Source of the DNA: Jiangella gansuensis DSM 44835
Lineage (GTDB): Bacteria > Actinomycetota > Actinomycetes > Jiangellales > Jiangellaceae
NCBI RefSeq assembly: GCF_000515395.1
Contig: NZ_KI911782.1
Location: forward strand, 2,850,606-2,914,605
DNA: 64,000 nt
Reading direction: 5' to 3'
How positions within the stretch are numbered: the stretch's first letter is position 1; every line of letters starts with the position of its first letter. The position numbers and the translations under genes are program-made. The notes under the pieces were generated by a model. That model did no database searches. It worked only from the letters and a program-made list of their open reading frames with translations, and was not told the DNA's origin. This document shows, in pieces, positions 53,260 through 62,603 of the stretch.

Positions 53260-54356
53260 AGGACCAGGAGGTCCCGCGGTCGGTTGTTGAGCCGCTCGGC
53301 GCCGGTGTCCGTCACCACGACGATGTCCTCGAGCCGGGCGCCGTACCGCCCAGGCAGGTAGAAGCCGGGCTCGACGGAGAATGCCATCCCCGCCTCGAGC
53401 AGCATGGCGTTGCCGCCGACGATGTACGGCTCCTCGTGCGTCTCCAGCCCGATACCGTGCCCGGTGCGGTGGATGAAGTGCTCGCCCAGCCCGGCGGCGT
53501 GCAGGACGTCGCGCGCGGCCAGGTCCACCGATCCGGCGCTCACGCCGGGCATGACGTGCCGGACGGCGGCCTCCTGCGCCCGCACCAGCGCGTCATGGGC
53601 CGCGACGAATTCGGCCGGTGGTTCCCCGGCGGCGTAGGTGCGGGTGGAGTCGGAGCAGTACCCGGCCGGCGTGGTGCCGCCGATGTCGACGACCACCGGC
53701 TCCCCCATCTCGATGACCCGGTCGCTGGTCTCGTGGTGCGGGCTCGCGCTGTTCGGCCCGGCAGCGACGATCACGAAATCGACCCGGGCGTGCCCTTCGG
53801 CGACGATCGCCTCCGCGATGTCGCGGCCGACCTCGGCCTCGGTGCGGCCCGGCCGCAGCCACTCGCCCATCCGGGCGTGCACCCGGTCGATGGCCGCGCC
53901 CGCCTCACGCAGCGCGTCGATCTCGTCCGGCGCCTTGCGCATCCGCAACGTCGCCAGCACGGCACCCGCCGGCCGCTGCTCAGCATCGGGCATGGCCGCC
54001 CGCAGCCTCAGCACCTTCTCCGCCCACATCTGGTCGTCCAGTCCGACCCGGCGTGCGTGCGGGACGAGCCCGGCCACCAGCGCGACCGGGTCGTCCGTCT
54101 CAGCCCACGGCAGCAGTCTCACCCGCAGGTCGCCGACGCCGCTCGCCACCGCGGCGGGCGCCTCGAGTTCCGGCACCACGAGCGTCGCCGGACCCACGAC
54201 CGGGAGCACGAGGCAGGTCAGCCGTTCCAGCGGGATGGCGTCGTACCCGATGAGATACCGCAGCGCGGCACCAGGCGTGATGAGCAGAGCATCGAGGCCG
54301 GCCGCGCCGGCGGTCGAACGGGCACGGTCGAGGCGGTGATCGAACGCACGGGTCAC
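53256..54356 (-). CDS. M24-family metallopeptidase, Xaa-Pro peptidase-like
   Basis: The product is 366 residues. An N-terminal creatinase-like domain (residues 1-~125) is followed by the pita-bread fold. The five metal ligands are readable in VVVDIGGTTPAGYCSDSTRT (two Asp), HRTGHGIGLETHE (His), GMAFSVEPGFYLP (Glu) and ARLEDIVVV (Glu). GTG 54356 is chosen because TAGAGT (54369-54364) lies 7 nt before it, consistent with a leaderless mRNA; a GTG three codons upstream is possible. It cleaves Xaa-Pro bonds or related amides. Confidence 0.92.
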   Translation of the reverse strand: MTRAFDHRLDRARSTAGAAGLDALLITPGAALRYLIGYDAIPLERLTCLVLPVVGPATLVVPELEAPAAVASGVGDLRVRLLPWAETDDPVALVAGLVPHARRVGLDDQMWAEKVLRLRAAMPDAEQRPAGAVLATLRMRKAPDEIDALREAGAAIDRVHARMGEWLRPGRTEAEVGRDIAEAIVAEGHARVDFVIVAAGPNSASPHHETSDRVIEMGEPVVVDIGGTTPAGYCSDSTRTYAAGEPPAEFVAAHDALVRAQEAAVRHVMPGVSAGSVDLAARDVLHAAGLGEHFIHRTGHGIGLETHEEPYIVGGNAMLLEAGMAFSVEPGFYLPGRYGARLEDIVVVTDTGAERLNNRPRDLLVL

Positions 54357-54384
54357 GCACCGCACTCTAGCGACTTGCGTTCGG

Positions 54385-54421
54385 TACGTTGCCGATATAT
54401 CGTCATCATGTCGTCAACGTA
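54385..54421. promoter_or_regulatory. Nested palindromes in the PadR promoter region
   Basis: TACGTTG (54385-54391) and CAACGTA (54415-54421) are perfect 7-bp arms, and between them lies the self-complementary CGATATATCG (54393-54402). The block is AT-rich for this genome and sits immediately ahead of the PadR ribosome site. It is probably an autoregulatory operator and may also affect the divergent peptidase gene. Confidence 0.55.
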
Positions 54422-54438
54422 TCGAGAGAAAGGACACG

Positions 54439-55209
54439 ATGATGACTGCACAAGCACTGCCCTTCGGGGCATTCGACGACTTCGGCGGCCGCCGCGCCGC
54501 CTGGCTGGCGGGTATGGGCGACGAGCACGATCGCGGCGAGCGCCGTGGCCCCGGTCGCGGCAGCGGCCGCGGGCGGGGGCGTGGCCACAGCCGCCGCCCT
54601 CCGTTCGACCCTGGTGGTTTCGGGCCCGGTGGATTCGGCCCCGGCGGTTCCGGCGGTCCTGGAGGGCCCCCCGGGTTCGACCCGGAGGCCTTCGGGCTCC
54701 GCGGTCCGAAGGGCGGCCGAGGGTCACGTCGTGGACCCCGACGCCGCCGCGGCGACGTCCGCTCCGCCGTCCTGGTGCTGCTCGCCGACGGCCCCAAGCA
54801 CGGCTACCAGCTGATCCAGGACATCAGCGAGCGCAGCGGCGGCCTCTGGAAGCCCAGCGCCGGCTCCATCTACCCCGTCCTGCAACTGCTGGATGACGAG
54901 GGCCTGGTCCGGTTCGAGGAGCAGGACGGCCGCCGGGTCGTGCACCTCACCGACGCCGGCGCCGCCTACGTCACCGACCACCGAGCCGAGCTCGACCAGG
55001 TGTGGACCCCGTTCGAAGGTGCGCACACCGCGTCCATCCACGACCTGCGCGAGACATTCGCTCAGCTCGGCATGGCCGGTATGCAGGTACTGCGGGCCGG
55101 GACAGCCGAGCAGGTCGCGCGGGCGCAGCAGATCCTGCGCGGCGCCACTCGCGATCTGTACGCGTTGCTCGCCGAGAAGCCGGACGACGCCGACGACGAC
55201 AACGCCTGA
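54439..55209 (+). CDS. PadR-family transcriptional regulator with Gly/Arg-rich N-terminus
   Basis: The product is 256 residues; AAAGGA lies 4 nt before the ATG at 54439 and 7 nt before the ATG at 54442, so either may be used. Residues ~30-105 are a disordered Arg/Gly then Gly/Pro tract (RGPGRGSGRGRGRGHSRRPP). The PadR winged helix starts near 107: VRSAVLVLLADGPKHGYQLI, then LWKPSAGSIYPVLQLLDDEG. A C-terminal helical dimerisation region and an acidic tail follow. PadR proteins often repress efflux genes; the target here is unknown. Confidence 0.92.
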   Translation: MMTAQALPFGAFDDFGGRRAAWLAGMGDEHDRGERRGPGRGSGRGRGRGHSRRPPFDPGGFGPGGFGPGGSGGPGGPPGFDPEAFGLRGPKGGRGSRRGPRRRRGDVRSAVLVLLADGPKHGYQLIQDISERSGGLWKPSAGSIYPVLQLLDDEGLVRFEEQDGRRVVHLTDAGAAYVTDHRAELDQVWTPFEGAHTASIHDLRETFAQLGMAGMQVLRAGTAEQVARAQQILRGATRDLYALLAEKPDDADDDNA

Positions 55210-55246
55210 CCGCCGGCGCGGTGGGCCCGTCGGCCCGGCCGGTCGG

Positions 55247-55924
55247 TCAGCCGGCGGCGGCAGCGCTGGTGCTGGCCGCGACCACGATCGCCGTCGTCAC
55301 GGCCGCGTTGACCTCCTGAACCGCCTTCCGCACCGCGGCGCCGGCCCACTCGCCCTCGGCGATCTGCTTGGCGCGCTGCTTCGTCGTGCGCCGGTCGTCC
55401 GTGGGCACCACCGTGGCGACCGCGTCCACCGCCAGGAGCAGCGACACCAGCGCCGCGGTCCGCTGGTCGGGTTCCGCACCGGCCGCGAGTACCACGTGGA
55501 GGCGGTCCCGCACACCCGCCTCGTGTTCCGCGTCGTCGGCCGGCCAGCGGGTGGTGGGGAACAGCCCCAGGATCTTCCCCTCCTCCTGGCGCACCAGGCC
55601 GCGGTCGGCCAGCCGCTGCAACAGCTGCTGGCGCAGACCCTTGCGCAAGCCACCGAGCAGGTTCTTCGGCTTCTTGCCCTCGTCGTCAGCGAGCTCGGCC
55701 TGCGCGTGGTCGAGCACGTCGTCGCCGGCAGGTGCCGGGTCGAGCACGACCAGGCGGCCCTCCTTCACCTGCTCCCCCGGTCCGGCGATGCCGACCTTGC
55801 CCATCATGGCCAGTTCCAGGAGCACGGCACCCGCCAGGGCGTTGTCGAGCTTCGTGGCGTCGATCGACGGCTTGCCCGACTCGTCGTCGTAGAACAGCAG
55901 CAGGAGGTCCTCTGCGATCAGCAT
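55247..55924 (-). CDS. GPP34 (GOLPH3/VPS74-like) family protein
   Basis: The product is 225 residues. It opens with MLIAEDLLLLFYDDESGK, followed by LDNALAGAVLLELAMMGKV, the hallmark start of bacterial GPP34 proteins related to the Golgi phosphoinositide-binding protein GOLPH3. In actinobacteria the family is common but its job is unknown. A TAGAGT box (55937-55932) 7 nt before the ATG suggests a leaderless transcript. It converges on the PadR gene and is divergent from the sortase gene. Confidence 0.88.
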   Translation of the reverse strand: MLIAEDLLLLFYDDESGKPSIDATKLDNALAGAVLLELAMMGKVGIAGPGEQVKEGRLVVLDPAPAGDDVLDHAQAELADDEGKKPKNLLGGLRKGLRQQLLQRLADRGLVRQEEGKILGLFPTTRWPADDAEHEAGVRDRLHVVLAAGAEPDQRTAALVSLLLAVDAVATVVPTDDRRTTKQRAKQIAEGEWAGAAVRKAVQEVNAAVTTAIVVAASTSAAAAG

Positions 55925-56018
55925 GCCGCCGACTCTAAGCGGTCCGGCCGAGCAACCGCCGCGCCAGCTACTCGTGGAGCGTACGAAAACGGCCGCCGCC
56001 CCTATTAGGGTCGGGACT

Positions 56019-56723
56019 ATGCCACGACACGCGCAGAGGCGCGGCCGCAGCGCACCCCGTCGTAGTGCGGCCGCCGTCGCGGTCGGGGCGCTCGGCGAGC
56101 TCATGCTGACCGCCGGCGCACTCGTCCTGCTGTTCGTCGTCTACATCCTCTGGGGCACCGGCCTGCAGACCGCTCAGGCGCAGGACGACCTCGAGAACGA
56201 GCTGGACCAGCAGTGGAGCCAGCTCGCGCCGGAGCAACCCGCACCTGACCCGTCCGAGTTGGCCGACGGCGACGCCTACGGCATCCTGCGCATCCCGCGG
56301 TTCGGCGACGACTGGCAGTTCACGGTCGTCCAGGGTGTCCAGGTCGACGACCTCAAACGTGGGCCCGGTCATTACCCGAACACCGCCAACCCCGGCGAGC
56401 TGGGCAACGTCGGCATCGCCGCGCACCGCTCCGGTCACCTCGAACCGTTCGCCGACTTCCCGCAGCTGCGCGTCGGCGACACGATCGAGATCGAGATGGC
56501 CGACGGCGTCTACGTCTACGAGCTCGACGACGCTCCGGACGGCGACAGCGACGGCAACCGCATCAACATCAGCGACGTCTGGGTGGTCGACCCGGTGCCC
56601 GGCGAACCCCGTGACACCGAACCGACCGAGCGACGCATCACGCTGACCACCTGCTGGCCGAGGTTCGGCTCGTCGCACCGCATGTACGCCACCGGAGTCC
56701 TGGTCAGCGGCCCCACCGGCTAG
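56019..56723 (+). CDS. Class E sortase
   Basis: The product is 234 residues. A membrane anchor at about 25-47 precedes a linker and the sortase barrel from about 85 (YGILRIPRFGDDWQFTVVQG). Catalytic residues are His136 in GIAAHRSGHLEPF, Cys212 in ITLTTCWPRFGSSHR and an Arg at 221. Class E enzymes cleave LAxTG signals and attach surface proteins. TAGGGT (56006-56011) lies 7 nt before the ATG, suggesting a leaderless mRNA. A candidate substrate, the LAATG mini-protein, is encoded 6 kb upstream. Confidence 0.93.
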   Translation: MPRHAQRRGRSAPRRSAAAVAVGALGELMLTAGALVLLFVVYILWGTGLQTAQAQDDLENELDQQWSQLAPEQPAPDPSELADGDAYGILRIPRFGDDWQFTVVQGVQVDDLKRGPGHYPNTANPGELGNVGIAAHRSGHLEPFADFPQLRVGDTIEIEMADGVYVYELDDAPDGDSDGNRINISDVWVVDPVPGEPRDTEPTERRITLTTCWPRFGSSHRMYATGVLVSGPTG

Positions 56724-56738
56724 CGCCCGGTGCGGGCG

Positions 56739-57452
56739 TCAGGCCGCGACCTTGATCAGCGGCACGTCCCGGGTCAGCTCGCGAAAGCCGACGCCGTAGT
56801 ACATGTTCCGGGCAGCCGGATGCGCCGGCGCGCCAAGACAGGCGACCAGCATCCGGTTCGCGCCGGCCGCCCTGGCCAGCTGCATACCGTGCAGCTGCAA
56901 CGCGGTGCCCAGCCCTCGTCGCCGGAAGTCCCGGTGGGTTCCGACGGGCTCGAATTCAGCGGTTCGCGTCGCGTCGTCCAACCAGACGCTCGCTGTCGCG
57001 GCGAGTGTGCCGTCCGCCGCCTCGATCAGCACATGCAGGTCGGCCCGGTACGGCCAGGTGCGCCGGACCCGTTCGAACGCCGCTTCGGTGAGGCCGGACG
57101 GATACCAGGCGTTCCGATGCGCTGTGACGACGTCAGCCACCGAGACGTCCGCGGCCGACACAAACCGGAAACCCCTGGGTAGCACCGGAGCCGGCACGTC
57201 GGCCTCACGGACCTTCCCATCGCTGGGCTGGACCCGGTGGGGCAGATGCACCCACCCCCAACCGGCCAGCCGGCCGTCGACGAACCAGAACCGGTGCCGC
57301 CAGAACTGGTTGAGCGCGTCGTAGTCCTTGGCCCACACCCAGGCCAGCTCACCGACGGTGGCGTCGCCCTTCAGCAGTTCCGGCCGCAGCGCGGTCACCC
57401 GCTGGGCCAGGCCCTGCATCAGCCGGAGTTCGGTCGGACCAAGATCTCCCAT
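56739..57452 (-). CDS. GNAT-family N-acetyltransferase
   Basis: The product is 237 residues. The acetyl-CoA-binding segment is VGTHRDFRRRGLGTALQLHG near residue 175, followed by ARNMYYGVGFRE. The N-terminal ~100 residues are a Trp-rich region typical of some actinobacterial GNAT proteins of unknown substrate. The gene converges with the sortase gene, 15 nt away. Confidence 0.87.
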   Translation of the reverse strand: MGDLGPTELRLMQGLAQRVTALRPELLKGDATVGELAWVWAKDYDALNQFWRHRFWFVDGRLAGWGWVHLPHRVQPSDGKVREADVPAPVLPRGFRFVSAADVSVADVVTAHRNAWYPSGLTEAAFERVRRTWPYRADLHVLIEAADGTLAATASVWLDDATRTAEFEPVGTHRDFRRRGLGTALQLHGMQLARAAGANRMLVACLGAPAHPAARNMYYGVGFRELTRDVPLIKVAA

Positions 57453-57618
57453 GCGAGGACCCTGGCAGCGACGAACCCGTCGTGTCGACGGAATTTCGGC
57501 GGACGGCACCCGGCCGGCGTCCTCGTCGTGGACCCGCGCGCCGACCAACGCCCGCAGGGACGCTCTTGCGACTCCGCGCCGGGGCTTCCGTGTCGGTGGT
57601 CACGGCTAAGCTGCGGGC

Positions 57619-58554
57619 ATGCCTAGCCCTCGTGGGAAGCTGCTTCTGCTCGACACCGCGTCGCTGTACTTCCGTGCATTCTTCGGTGTCCCCGACTCCA
57701 TCACGGCGCCCGACGGCACGCCGGTCAACGCGGTGCGTGGCCTGCTGGACTTCATCGCCCGGCTCACCACCGACCGCCAGCCCGCCCGGCTGGTGGCGTG
57801 CCTCGATGCGGACTGGCGGCCCGCGTTCCGGGTGGCGCTGCTGCCGTCGTACAAGGCGCACCGCCTGGCCAATGCGGCCAGGAACATCGAGGAGGTGCCG
57901 GCGGCGCTCGAGGCGCAGATCCCGGTCATCCTCGAGGTGTTGTCGGCGCTCGGCATCGCCCACATCGGCGTGCCGGGGTTCGAGGCCGACGACGTCATCG
58001 GCACCCTTGCCGGGCGCGACCCGGGCCCCGTCGACGTCGTCACCGGCGACCGCGACCTGTTCCAGCTGGTCGACGACTCCCGCGACGTGCGCATCCTCTA
58101 CACCGCGCGCGGCGTCGGCCGGCACGAGGTGGTCGACGAGTCGGTCGTCGCCGCCAAGTACGGCATTCCGGGCCGGTCCTACGCGGACTTCGCGACCCTG
58201 CGCGGCGACCCCAGCGACGGCCTGCCCGGCGTGTCCGGGGTCGGTGACAAGACTGCCGGCACGCTCATCACCCGGTTCGGCAGCATCGAGGGCCTGCTGG
58301 CCGCCGTCGACGATCCCGGCGCCGACCTCTCCCCCACGCTCCGTCGCAAGATCAACGACGCTCGCGACTATCTGGCGGTCGCGCCGGACGTCGTGCGGGT
58401 CCGCGGCGACGTGCCGATTCCGGACTACGACGACACCCTGCCGGCGACGCCCGCCGAGCCGGAGAAGCTGGTCGAGCTCGGCACCCGGTGGGGCCTGGAC
58501 TCGTCGCTGAACCGGGTTCTCAACGCCTTCAACCCGGCGCCGGCCGACGCCTGA
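57619..58554 (+). CDS. 5'-3' exonuclease (PolA N-terminal domain-like)
   Basis: The product is 311 residues, free-standing without a polymerase domain. FEN/PIN motifs are LLLLDTASLYFRAFFGVP, PSYKAHR, PGFEADDVIGTLA, VDVVTGDRDLFQLVDD and the helix-hairpin-helix GVSGVGDKTAGTLI. All acidic metal ligands seem present. It would remove RNA primers or flaps. TAAGCT (57607-57612) lies 6 nt before the ATG, again suggesting a leaderless mRNA. Confidence 0.94.
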   Translation: MPSPRGKLLLLDTASLYFRAFFGVPDSITAPDGTPVNAVRGLLDFIARLTTDRQPARLVACLDADWRPAFRVALLPSYKAHRLANAARNIEEVPAALEAQIPVILEVLSALGIAHIGVPGFEADDVIGTLAGRDPGPVDVVTGDRDLFQLVDDSRDVRILYTARGVGRHEVVDESVVAAKYGIPGRSYADFATLRGDPSDGLPGVSGVGDKTAGTLITRFGSIEGLLAAVDDPGADLSPTLRRKINDARDYLAVAPDVVRVRGDVPIPDYDDTLPATPAEPEKLVELGTRWGLDSSLNRVLNAFNPAPADA

Positions 58555-58648
58555 CGCCGTCGGGCATCCTCCTGACGGCGACGACCCATGCTCGGCCCGC
58601 AGACGTAGCGGCCGGAGCGGCCCATGCCGGGCGCGGTACGCAGGCGGG

Positions 58649-59647
58649 TCAGCCGGCCGCGTCGAGGATGGCCGCTTCGACCCGCGGGTCCAGGCCGAGC
58701 GGTGGCCGGTCGGGTCGCTGGGGCGCTGATCCGCCGATGGCGCGCAGCCAGGCCCACGTGTCGGCGACTGTCTCCTCGACCGGCCGTGCCCGCAGCCCGG
58801 CGGCGGCGGCGCGGGACACGTCGCCGGTGTGCAGGCCGAACTCGGTGTACGGGTGGCCCGGCGGGATCCAGACGGGCAGGTCCATCCAGGGCTCGACACC
58901 AGCGGCCAGGATCGGTTCGGGGTCGACCCAGCGCAGCGACGCCACCCCGCCGGTGGCATCGACGACGGCGTCGAGCAGCCCGCTCATCGTCGTGTGACCG
59001 GGCCGGCTGACGGCGTTGTAGACACCGCCGATCCCCCGCGCCGCACAGTCGAGGATCCAGATCGCCAGGTCCCGCGCATCGATGTACTGCAGCGGCAGGT
59101 CCGCCGGGCCAGGCGCCAGCATTGGCCCACCGCGGGCTGCCCGGGTCAGCCACCACGGCAGCCGGCCGACGTTCTCGTGCGGCCCGAGGACAAGGCCCGC
59201 CCGAGCGATCAGCGCGCGGTCGCCGAAAGCCGCCTGTGCAGCCAGCTCGCCACCGGCCTTCATCTGCCCGTAGTCGCCGTCTTCGGCGTCCGGCGACGAG
59301 GCCAGCGTGGGCGCGGACTCGTCGGCCCCGTGCGGAACCGGCGGCTGGTAGACCGAACGGCTGGACACGTAGGTGTAGTGGCCGGCGCGGTCGGCCAGGG
59401 CCGCGGCGCTGTCGCGGACGGCGCGCGGCATGCCGGTCCACGTGTCGACGACGGCGTCCCAGTCGCGTTGCCGCAGCGGCGCGAGACTGTCCGGGTCGAG
59501 CCGGTCGCCCAGGACCATCTCGACACCCTCACGCGCGTTGCCGGTGCGGCCGCGGTTGAACGTCGTCACGTCCCAGCCCCGCTCGACCGCCGCGTCCACC
59601 ACGGCCCGTCCGGCGAACGCCGACCCGCCCAACACCAGAAGTCGCAT
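58649..59647 (-). CDS. NAD-dependent epimerase/dehydratase (SDR family)
   Basis: The product is 332 residues. The atypical Rossmann motif LLVLGGSAFAGRAVVDAA is at the N-terminus and the active-site Ser/Tyr/Lys appear in YVSSRSVYQPP and DYGQMKAGGE. ATG 59647 is preferred because it begins directly with the Rossmann strand; an earlier start 12 codons upstream adds only unconserved residues. The family acts on nucleotide sugars or similar substrates; the specific one is unknown. Confidence 0.89.
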   Translation of the reverse strand: MRLLVLGGSAFAGRAVVDAAVERGWDVTTFNRGRTGNAREGVEMVLGDRLDPDSLAPLRQRDWDAVVDTWTGMPRAVRDSAAALADRAGHYTYVSSRSVYQPPVPHGADESAPTLASSPDAEDGDYGQMKAGGELAAQAAFGDRALIARAGLVLGPHENVGRLPWWLTRAARGGPMLAPGPADLPLQYIDARDLAIWILDCAARGIGGVYNAVSRPGHTTMSGLLDAVVDATGGVASLRWVDPEPILAAGVEPWMDLPVWIPPGHPYTEFGLHTGDVSRAAAAGLRARPVEETVADTWAWLRAIGGSAPQRPDRPPLGLDPRVEAAILDAAG

Positions 59648-59750
59648 CGGGTCAGCCTCGCACGATCCAGCCGCGACGGTCACCGCGCATCTGCTGTTGG
59701 CGAAATGCCGGCGCGGGCGGCGCGGCGGGTGTGGCGGGGTCAGCCCAGGT

Positions 59751-59823
59751 GTTCTCCCGCTTCACCGAGCAAGCATTCCTCGTGGAGCGGGAGCACCCAT
59801 GCCGGACGTGATCATTTCCGGGT
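59751..59823. repeat. Dispersed stem-loop repeat, copy E
   Basis: CTCCCGCTTCACC, loop GAGCAAGCAT, GTGGAGCGGGAG, then the tail CACCCATGCCGGACGTGATC and ATTTCCGGG. It directly abuts the 3' end of the helicase gene, tail toward the gene, as copies A and C do for their genes. Confidence 0.75.
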
Positions 59824-62603
59824 CAGGACAGCGTGGCGTAGGCGACGACGCCGCGGCGCAGCGCACCGGCGGCCAGCCGGGCGGTCTCGCGCAGCGGCGA
59901 CCCAGCGGCGGCGTCGGCGACCTGGTCCAGCAGGTCGAGCAGCTGCCGGATGGCGCGGACGAAGTCGCCGGCGGCGAGGTCGGCCTCGCGCAGCACCACG
60001 TCCAGCCGATGCCCGCTGGCCCAGCGCCAGGCGGCGTAGCTGAAGCCGAGATCGGGCTCGCGCAGGAAGTCCAGCCGGTGGGTCGACTCCAGGTGGTCCA
60101 ACTCGCCCCACAGCCGCACCATGTCCGCGAGCACGTCGCGGACCCGGCCGGGCGGCAACCGAGGCGGCACGGCGTCGTCAGGCTGGCGGGACTCGTAGGT
60201 CAGCGCCGCCACGCAGGCGGCCAGTTCAGCCGGGTCGAGACCGTCCCACTGGCCGGTGCGCAGACACTCCGCGGCCAGCAGGTCCAGCTCGCCGTACAGG
60301 CGGGCCAGCCGCCGCCCCGAGGGGGTGACGTCGTCGCCGTCGAGGTAGTCCAGGTCGTCCAGGACCCGGCAGACCCGGTCGAACTGCCGGGCCACCGTGT
60401 TGGTGCGCGACTCGACTCGTCGCTGCAGCTGGTCGGCCTCGCGCCGCAGCCGGAACCAGCGCTCGGCCCAGCGGGCATGCTCCTCGCGGTCCGGGCACTG
60501 GTGGCACGGGTGAGCCCGCAGCTCACGGCGCAGGCGGGCCAGTTCGGCGTCGTCGGCCGCGCCGGAACGACCGCGTCGGCCGTGCGGACGGCCCCGCCGG
60601 CCGCCGTCGTCGGGGGCCTTCGCCCGCAGGGTGGCGGCCAGGTCGCGGCGCGCCGCGGGCACCTTCGGGTTGAACGACCGCGGAATCCGCAGCCTCGTCA
60701 GCGGCTCCACCGCCGTCTGGAAATCGACCAGTGAGAGCCGGCGCACCTGCCGGCCCTCCGTGAGCACCGTCGGGCGCGGTCCGTCCGAACCGACCGGCCC
60801 GGTACGCGGTGTCCCGGGGTCGAGCACGACGGCCAGTCCGGCGAACTTGCCCGACGGGACCCGGATGACGTCGCCCGGCCGCAGCTTCTCCAGCGCCGCG
60901 GCCGCTGCCGCCCGCCGCAGCGCGGTACCCTCGCGGGCCAGCGCGTTCTCGCGGTCCCGGATGGCTTGCCGCAGCGCCGCATACTCGGAGAAGTCGCCCT
61001 TGTCGCAGGTCATGGCCTCGCTGTAGCCGTCGAGGGCCTCCTCGCTGCGGCGCAGCTGGCGTGCCAGGCCGACCACGGCGCGGTCGGCCTGGAACTGGGC
61101 GAACGACGACTCCAGGATCTCGCGAGCCGAGGCCCGGCCGACCCGGTCGACGAGGTTGACGGCCATGTTGTACGACGGCCGGAACGACGAGCGCAGCGGG
61201 AACGTCCGGGTGGATGCCAGCCCAGCCACCGACGTGGGGTCGAAGCCCGGCTGCCAGAGCACCACCGCGTGACCCTCGATGTCGATGCCGCGCCGGCCCG
61301 CCCGCCCGGTGAGCTGGGTGTACTCGCCCGGCGTGACCTCGGCGTGGGTCTCGCCGTTCCACTTGACCAAGCGCTCCAGGACGACGGAACGCGCCGGCAT
61401 GTTGATGCCCAGTGCCAGCGTCTCGGTCGCGAAGACCACCCGGACCAGCCCGCGCACGAACAGTTCCTCGACCACTTCCTTGAACGTGGGCAACATGCCG
61501 GCATGGTGGGCCGCGATACCGCGCTCCAGCCCGTCGGACCACTCGTGGTAGCCCAGGACGTGCAGGTCCTCCTCCGGGATGCCGGCGCAGCGTTCCTCGA
61601 CGACCTCCCGGATCTGCTCGCGCTCGGCCGGCTGGGTCAACCGTACGCCGGCGCTCAGGCACTGCTGCACCGCCGCCTCGCAGCCGGCGCGGCTGAACAC
61701 GAAGACGATGGCCGGCAGCAGGCTCGCCGCGTCCAGCTTCTCGATGACCTCGACCCGGCCGGGTGTGTAGGTGCCCCGTGGCCGACGCGGCGGGCGGCCC
61801 CCACGGCCGGGCCGCCGGTCGCCGGTTCGTGGCGCGCGGAAGTCGTCGCGGCCCACCCGCGCGAGCTGCGGATTCACCACCCGATGGGAGTCTCCGCGCC
61901 GCGCAGGGTCCGTGGAGCCGTCCGCCTGCGCGAACAGGTCGTAGAGCCTGGAGCCCACCATGGCGTGCTGCCACAGCGGCACCGGCCGCTTCTCCTCGAC
62001 GACGACGTCGGTGTCGCCACGGACCGTGGTGAGCCAGTCGCCGAACTCCTCGGCGTTGGAGACGGTGGCGGACAGCGAGATCACACTCACCGACTCAGGC
62101 AGGTTGATGATCACTTCTTCCCAGACCGCGCCGCGGAACCGGTCGGCCAGGTAGTGCACCTCGTCCATGACCACATAGCTCAGCCCGGTCAGCGTCGACG
62201 AGCCGGCATAGAGCATGTTGCGCAGCACCTCGGTGGTCATGACGACCACCGGAGCCTCGCCGTTGACGGTGTTGTCACCGGTCAGCAGGCCGACCCGGGA
62301 TTCGCCGTGGCGGGCGACGAGGTCGTGGTACTTCTGGTTCGACAGCGCCTTGATGGGTGTCGTGTAGAAGCACTTGCGGCCCTGTTCGAGTGCCAGGTGC
62401 ACGGCGAACTCGCCGACCAGCGTCTTGCCCGCCCCCGTCGGCGCGGCCACCAGAACACCCCGGCCGGCCTCGACGCTGCGGCAGGCGCGGACCTGGAAGT
62501 CGTCGAACTCGAAACCGTAATCACCCTGGAAGTGCCGCAGATGCGGCGACGGGTCGCGCCGCCGGTCGTGTGCTGCCGCGTACCGCTCCGCCGGCGAACT
62601 CAT
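59823..62603 (-). CDS. helY: Ski2/Mtr4-like DEAD/DEAH-box RNA helicase (HelY)
   Basis: The product is 926 residues. Superfamily 2 motifs are Walker A in LVAAPTGAGKTLVGEFA, DEVH in YVVMDEVHYLADRF, SAT in ISLSATVSN and motif VI in YTQLTGRAGRRGID. The winged-helix, ratchet and C-terminal DSHCT-type regions follow. A Cys-containing segment (HPCHQCPDREEHARWAER) near residue 700 is typical of actinobacterial HelY. TAGCGT (62616-62611) lies 6 nt before the ATG, suggesting a leaderless mRNA. The enzyme probably unwinds RNA; its partners are unknown. Confidence 0.94.
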   Translation of the reverse strand: MSSPAERYAAAHDRRRDPSPHLRHFQGDYGFEFDDFQVRACRSVEAGRGVLVAAPTGAGKTLVGEFAVHLALEQGRKCFYTTPIKALSNQKYHDLVARHGESRVGLLTGDNTVNGEAPVVVMTTEVLRNMLYAGSSTLTGLSYVVMDEVHYLADRFRGAVWEEVIINLPESVSVISLSATVSNAEEFGDWLTTVRGDTDVVVEEKRPVPLWQHAMVGSRLYDLFAQADGSTDPARRGDSHRVVNPQLARVGRDDFRAPRTGDRRPGRGGRPPRRPRGTYTPGRVEVIEKLDAASLLPAIVFVFSRAGCEAAVQQCLSAGVRLTQPAEREQIREVVEERCAGIPEEDLHVLGYHEWSDGLERGIAAHHAGMLPTFKEVVEELFVRGLVRVVFATETLALGINMPARSVVLERLVKWNGETHAEVTPGEYTQLTGRAGRRGIDIEGHAVVLWQPGFDPTSVAGLASTRTFPLRSSFRPSYNMAVNLVDRVGRASAREILESSFAQFQADRAVVGLARQLRRSEEALDGYSEAMTCDKGDFSEYAALRQAIRDRENALAREGTALRRAAAAAALEKLRPGDVIRVPSGKFAGLAVVLDPGTPRTGPVGSDGPRPTVLTEGRQVRRLSLVDFQTAVEPLTRLRIPRSFNPKVPAARRDLAATLRAKAPDDGGRRGRPHGRRGRSGAADDAELARLRRELRAHPCHQCPDREEHARWAERWFRLRREADQLQRRVESRTNTVARQFDRVCRVLDDLDYLDGDDVTPSGRRLARLYGELDLLAAECLRTGQWDGLDPAELAACVAALTYESRQPDDAVPPRLPPGRVRDVLADMVRLWGELDHLESTHRLDFLREPDLGFSYAAWRWASGHRLDVVLREADLAAGDFVRAIRQLLDLLDQVADAAAGSPLRETARLAAGALRRGVVAYATLS

